A stretch of 7,928 bases of DNA from Pseudoflavonifractor sp035562355 (GTDB lineage: Bacteria; Bacillota; Clostridia; Oscillospirales; Oscillospiraceae). The stretch lies in the NCBI GenBank assembly GCA_035562355.1, contig DATMXU010000017.1, positions 1 through 7,928 on the forward strand, given 5' to 3'. Under the pieces are notes generated by a model. It worked only from the letters and a program-made list of their open reading frames with translations, did not search any database and had not been told where the DNA came from. The position numbers and the translations under genes are program-made. This document shows, piece by piece, positions 5,451 to 7,928 of the stretch. How positions within the stretch are numbered: position 1 is the stretch's first letter; the number at the start of each line of letters is the position of its first letter.

Positions 5451-6146
5451 TTAGGCCATGCCTTGTTTGCTCTCTCGGCGGAAACACATGAACCAGTCCA
5501 GGCAGTACTGGTCGTCGGTCTGGCTTTCCATGCGGTCCTTGGCTACGCCGCAGCTGCCCGCCGTGGGTACGATCACATCGTCGCCGGGCCGCCAGTCGGC
5601 CGGCGTGGCGACCGCGTCGGCGTCGGCCTTTTGCAGCGCCTGAATGACGCGCTTGATCTCGTCGAAGTTGCGCCCGGTGGATAGGGGGTAATAGAGGATC
5701 AGCCTGATCTTGCCCGCGGGGTCGATGACGAACACGGCGCGCACGGCCTGCGTATTGGACTGCCCCGGCTGGATCATACCGTATTTGTTGGCCACATCCA
5801 TGCGGATATCCTCAATGAGGGGGAACTTTACCTCAATGTGCTTTTTGCTGTTCCACTCCAGCTCCTGAATTTTTCTCAGCCAGGCGATGTGGGCGTACAG
5901 AGAGTCCACAGACAGACCTACAAGCTCGGTATTCATCGCCCTGAATTCATCGGCCATGGAGGCGAAGGTCATAAACTCGGTGGTACACACAGGGGTGAAA
6001 TCTGCCGGGTGGCTGAACAGGATCACCCACTTGCCCTTGAAATCCTCGGGAAAGTTGATCTCGCCCTGGGTGGTGACAGCCTTGAAACTGGGGGCCATAT
6101 CCCCGATGAGCGGCATTCTATTTTGTGCGGTGTAATTTTCTTCCAT
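5451..6146 (-). CDS. 1-Cys (Prx6-type) peroxiredoxin
   Basis: A 231-residue peroxiredoxin of the AhpC/TSA family, Prx6 subgroup, reducing hydrogen peroxide and alkyl hydroperoxides in the cytoplasm. The active-site motif SHPADFTPVCTTEF holds the peroxidatic Cys54 with Thr51 and Pro47. The long C-terminal arm (from about residue 150, with YYPLSTGRNFDEIKRVIQAL and the PADWRPGD segment) is diagnostic of Prx6 rather than the 2-Cys AhpC group. Near the end, YCLDWFMCFRRE provides Cys215 and Cys221, spaced as Cys207 and Cys213 in the archaeal enzyme of Aeropyrum pernix (from memory); a further Cys199 lies in AGSCGVAKDR. The start ATG 6146 is preceded by AAGGAG (plus 6155-6160) with eight bases between. 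The gene lies directly upstream of and in the same direction as the Crp/Fnr gene, and its promoter region carries a candidate site for such a regulator. Confidence 0.93.
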   Translation of the reverse strand: MEENYTAQNRMPLIGDMAPSFKAVTTQGEINFPEDFKGKWVILFSHPADFTPVCTTEFMTFASMADEFRAMNTELVGLSVDSLYAHIAWLRKIQELEWNSKKHIEVKFPLIEDIRMDVANKYGMIQPGQSNTQAVRAVFVIDPAGKIRLILYYPLSTGRNFDEIKRVIQALQKADADAVATPADWRPGDDVIVPTAGSCGVAKDRMESQTDDQYCLDWFMCFRRESKQGMA

Positions 6147-6190
6147 AACGGCATCTCCTTTTTCATATCGTAGGGATTTCTGATGGGTTT

Positions 6191-6196
6191 ATCATA
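6191..6196 (-). promoter_or_regulatory. -10 element of the peroxiredoxin promoter, no recognisable -35
   Basis: TATGAT on the minus strand places the transcription start near 6184 and gives a leader of about 38 bases before the ATG. At the proper spacing upstream the hexamer is CAGAAC or ACAGAA, a poor -35, which suggests dependence on an activator. Confidence 0.5.
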
Positions 6197-6216
6197 ACTT
6201 GTTTTTCAGCCCTGTT

Positions 6217-6233
6217 CTGTAACAAAGTCACAG
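6217..6233 (-). promoter_or_regulatory. Candidate Crp/Fnr-type activator site upstream of the peroxiredoxin gene
   Basis: A 17-base near-palindrome, CTGTGACTTTGTTACAG on the minus strand, with six matching outer pairs and one internal mismatch (G/T). Its centre at 6225 lies 34 bases before the last base of the -10, that is at about -41, the position used by class II Crp/Fnr activators. The TGTGA half-site suits the Arg-Glu-x-x-x-Arg recognition helix of the neighbouring regulator. One oddity: the dyad is centred on a base, giving five rather than six bases between half-sites. Confidence 0.45.
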
Positions 6234-6260
6234 TTCCCGCGGCCCCGCCGCATGGCATGG

Positions 6261-6307
6261 CAAAACGCGGGCAGCCAGGGCGACAAGCCCTGATTGCCCG
6301 CGTTTTG
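6261..6307 (-). terminator. Long hairpin terminator downstream of the GNAT gene
   Basis: A 13-bp perfect stem CAAAACGCGGGCA / TGCCCGCGTTTTG (6261-6273 and 6295-6307) with a small two-by-two internal loop and a second six-bp stem CAGGGC / GCCCTG around GACAA. The minus-strand exit ends in GTTTTG, so U residues are few and fall within the stem. Positioned between the GNAT stop and the peroxiredoxin promoter, it should insulate the two. It can also act on the other strand. Confidence 0.65.
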
Positions 6308-6370
6308 TGAGTATCGGTATAAAGTGCTGCTGCAGCGCGGACGCCGTCTGCTGCTCTGAAAACGTCCGGG

Positions 6371-6643
6371 TCAGGAGTGGAGCAGGTCGGCGTGCTCGGG
6401 GTGGCCGGCGAACCACTTTACGGCGTATGGGCAGGTAAGCCGCGCTTTGAGGCCTTGGGAGCGAAGAAACTCCACCGCGGCGGCGAGCAGCCGGTCAGCT
6501 ACCCCCTGGCCCCGCAAGGCGGGGTCCACAAAAGTGTGGTCAATGGTGGCCGTCCCGCCTGAAATGGGGAACGTGACCTCCGCGATGCACGGACCGGCTG
6601 CGTCGTTCAGATAGACGCGCTCAGGCTCATGCTGGAATTCCAC
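6371..6643 (-). CDS. Small GNAT-like N-acetyltransferase (YjdJ/NATD1 type)
   Basis: A 90-residue single-domain protein of the miniature GNAT group (Acetyltransf_CG, which includes bacterial YjdJ-like proteins and human NATD1). It opens VEFQHEPERVYLND, typical of the group, then AEVTFPISGGTATIDHTFVDPALRGQG, where RGQGVA (residues 44-49) is the acetyl-CoA pyrophosphate loop, followed by a helix and RLTCPYAVKWF, whose Cys71 is the conserved cysteine that gives the group its name. The acceptor substrate is unknown. Start: GAGGTG (plus 6650-6655) is six bases before GTG 6643 but abuts ATG 6649, so GTG is preferred; ATG 6649 would add two residues. It is a monocistronic gene with its own promoter and terminator, with no obvious functional tie to its neighbours. 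Confidence 0.85.
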   Translation of the reverse strand: MEFQHEPERVYLNDAAGPCIAEVTFPISGGTATIDHTFVDPALRGQGVADRLLAAAVEFLRSQGLKARLTCPYAVKWFAGHPEHADLLHS

Positions 6644-6661
6644 TATCATCACCTCGAGGCA

Positions 6662-6690
6662 ATTGTAGCGGATTCCGGCCAAGGATGCAA
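6662..6690 (-). promoter_or_regulatory. SigmaA-type promoter of the GNAT gene
   Basis: On the minus strand TTGCAT (plus 6685-6690), 17 bases, then TACAAT (plus 6662-6667). The predicted start near 6655 coincides with the first base of the ribosome binding site, so the leader would be only about a dozen bases. Confidence 0.6.
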
Positions 6691-6763
6691 GGATTTGAGA
6701 CAAAATAGCTTGTCAGCCTAAGAGGAGCGACTCAGTTTCCCTTGGGACGGGGGACAAAAGTGC

Positions 6764-6789
6764 GCTCGGGGCATTTACTCGCCCCGAGC
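6764..6789 (-). terminator. Terminator of the collagen-like gene
   Basis: A nine-bp perfect stem GCTCGGGGC / GCCCCGAGC with an eight-base loop, 20 bases past the collagen-like stop. On the minus strand it is followed by GCACTTTTG, a short T-run. GTGC/GCAC flanks allow a slightly longer imperfect stem. Confidence 0.65.
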
Positions 6790-6808
6790 ACACCGGTTCA
6801 CTTATGGG

Positions 6809-7885
6809 TCATGGATCAAGCTGAATAGAGCGGTTTTGAATCGTGACTTCTTTAATCGGTTTCCCGGTGCCCGATGTTCTGGCCGACGGTAGCGAATCCT
6901 TAACCAAATATCTTATCTGCGGGGTAAATAAAAACACAGGCGTATTCCCCGCTCCGTCACTGAGTACCAGAATGCCCGGCTCATTGATATAAACTCCGCC
7001 GCTTCCGGTGGTGTTTGTAGCCGCGCCGAAGGAGATCTGGTCCCCAACCGACATGGATGACTGTACCGCAAGGATATAATCCGTATCGCAGCCCGGAGCG
7101 TAGGGATCGGGCGGGGGCAGATAGGTGATGCTTGGGTCATATACCGAACCCGCACCGAGATAAATCGCGGCGATTCTGCTTAACGAGACATATCCGTAAT
7201 CCGATCCGCTCTGTATAATCAGCAGCCCCGGACCGTCGGCTCCGGGAGCGGTATACACTTCAACGGCCACGCCCGACAATGTGGCCAACTGATCTACAAA
7301 TAGAGTCATGGTAGTGGCGGGATACAGCACCGTGATCTGCTCCAATAAGTTGGCCAGCTGCCTGATGGCAAAGCATTGCGTGCTGTCCGCCATTGTGCCC
7401 ACGGCGCCGGTCGGGCCCGTAGGCCCGGTGGGGCCGGTATCACCGGCAGCACCTGTAGGCCCGGTGGGGCCTGTCGTGCCCGTATCAGCTATTGCGATTA
7501 CAGCCAGAGATGCTTTAACCGGAACAGTTGCTGAATAATAAGTTGTTGCGCTGCTGCTGCTCCTCAACGCCACGGTTATAGGCGCTGCTGTGACCTCTAT
7601 GATGCCGACTCCGACCACTTCTCCCGTTTTGATTGGCAGGTTGCCGATTATGGTGTCTCCTTGCGACGAGGCCAGCGCGAATCCAGCGCCGGCCGCTGAT
7701 GCAGAGGATTGCACGGCTACCCACCAGTCAAATTCATATCTGCCCGGCTCCTGTATGGTAATAACGCCGGTGGCGCTGTCATAGCTGATATTGCCAGCAG
7801 AAATCACGGTTGAATCAAAGATGACGGGTGCATTGGATTCAACCGTGCCCGCGATCAAGCGTTCAGCCTGCAATAATATACTCAT
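6809..7885 (-). CDS. Collagen-like protein with N-terminal BclA/C1q-like domain, probable spore surface protein
   Basis: A 358-residue protein in three parts. Residues about 5-132 resemble the TNF/C1q-like jelly-roll trimerisation domain of the exosporium protein BclA (beta-rich: VIFDSTVISAGNISYD, ITIQEPGRYEFDWWV, TVPVKASLAVI). Residues 136-165 are ten uninterrupted Gly-X-Y triplets, mostly Gly-Pro-Thr, the pattern of bacterial collagens that are often O-glycosylated on Thr. Residues 166-358 begin QCFAIRQLANLLEQITVLYP, a segment I associate with clostridial collagen-like surface proteins, and end in beta-rich sequence rich in Gly and Ser. No signal peptide or sortase motif is seen, which fits assembly on the spore from the mother cell. 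The start is ATG 7885, with AAAGGAG (plus 7894-7900) eight bases before it; a TTG at 7906 upstream is rejected. Sampled lines are about 55% GC against about 65% in the upstream operon. Confidence 0.82.
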   Translation of the reverse strand: MSILLQAERLIAGTVESNAPVIFDSTVISAGNISYDSATGVITIQEPGRYEFDWWVAVQSSASAAGAGFALASSQGDTIIGNLPIKTGEVVGVGIIEVTAAPITVALRSSSSATTYYSATVPVKASLAVIAIADTGTTGPTGPTGAAGDTGPTGPTGPTGAVGTMADSTQCFAIRQLANLLEQITVLYPATTMTLFVDQLATLSGVAVEVYTAPGADGPGLLIIQSGSDYGYVSLSRIAAIYLGAGSVYDPSITYLPPPDPYAPGCDTDYILAVQSSMSVGDQISFGAATNTTGSGGVYINEPGILVLSDGAGNTPVFLFTPQIRYLVKDSLPSARTSGTGKPIKEVTIQNRSIQLDP

Positions 7886-7919
7886 ATAGGGCACTCCTTT
7901 TAACAATACCTTTTATCAA

Positions 7920-7928
7920 TATTTTATG
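7920..7928 (-). promoter_or_regulatory. Possible sporulation sigmaE/sigmaK -10 element
   Basis: CATAAAATA on the minus strand matches the CATAnnnTA -10 pattern of mother-cell sigma factors, and a start near 7913 would leave a short leader before the ribosome binding site. The -35 would be outside the window, so this is a suggestion only. Confidence 0.3.

Noticed and set aside
6228..6416. Minus-strand frame between the GNAT and peroxiredoxin genes
   Set aside because: It runs through the long terminator hairpin and overlaps the end of the GNAT gene; no domain or start signal.
7419..7471. 17-base direct repeat (7419-7435 and 7455-7471)
   Set aside because: It is explained by the Gly-Pro-Thr codons of the collagen region, offset by 36 bases (four triplets of residues).

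Overview
The window looks like a chromosomal segment from a GC-rich, spore-forming, anaerobic member of the Clostridia, probably Oscillospiraceae-like (Flavonifractor or Intestinimonas type). This is inferred from the high GC content, the strong AGGAGG-type ribosome binding sites, the spore-surface type collagen-like protein and the general look of the proteins; no rRNA or other marker gene is present to prove it. I saw no tRNA, rRNA, CRISPR array, transposase or phage gene.

Layout. (1) Bases 1-3292, plus strand: a tightly overlapping three-gene operon of a sugar-phosphate SIS-domain protein (its 5' end lies outside the window), a MATE efflux transporter and a metallo-beta-lactamase-fold hydrolase. 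(2) Bases 3314-4395, plus strand: a self-contained peroxide-response unit. A strong promoter is overlaid by a long AT-rich palindrome and is followed by a Cys-type glutathione peroxidase and, overlapping it by one base, an OhrR-type (MarR family) peroxide-sensing repressor. (3) Bases 4396-4719: a gene-free block between convergent genes, made of tandem hairpins bounded by two perfect 33-bp copies of a terminator-like hairpin. (4) Bases 4720-6146, minus strand: a 1-Cys (Prx6-type) peroxiredoxin and, downstream of it, a Crp/Fnr-family regulator gene interrupted by one in-frame TAG. (5) Bases 6371-6643, minus strand: a very small GNAT-like acetyltransferase with its own promoter and terminator. 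(6) Bases 6809-7885, minus strand: a collagen-like, probably spore-surface protein of visibly lower GC.

How the parts fit. The centre of the window (3314-6146) is concerned with peroxide and redox defence: two unrelated thiol peroxidases, each beside its own type of regulator. The most striking reading is that OhrR, classically paired with ohr, here appears to govern and be co-transcribed with a glutathione peroxidase through a 33-bp palindromic operator over the start site. Separately, the peroxiredoxin promoter has a good -10, no -35, and a palindrome centred near -41. That is the geometry of class II activation by a Crp/Fnr protein, and the interrupted Crp/Fnr gene with a CRP-like recognition helix sits immediately downstream. 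If the TAG is real, this regulator may be lost or conditional in this strain.
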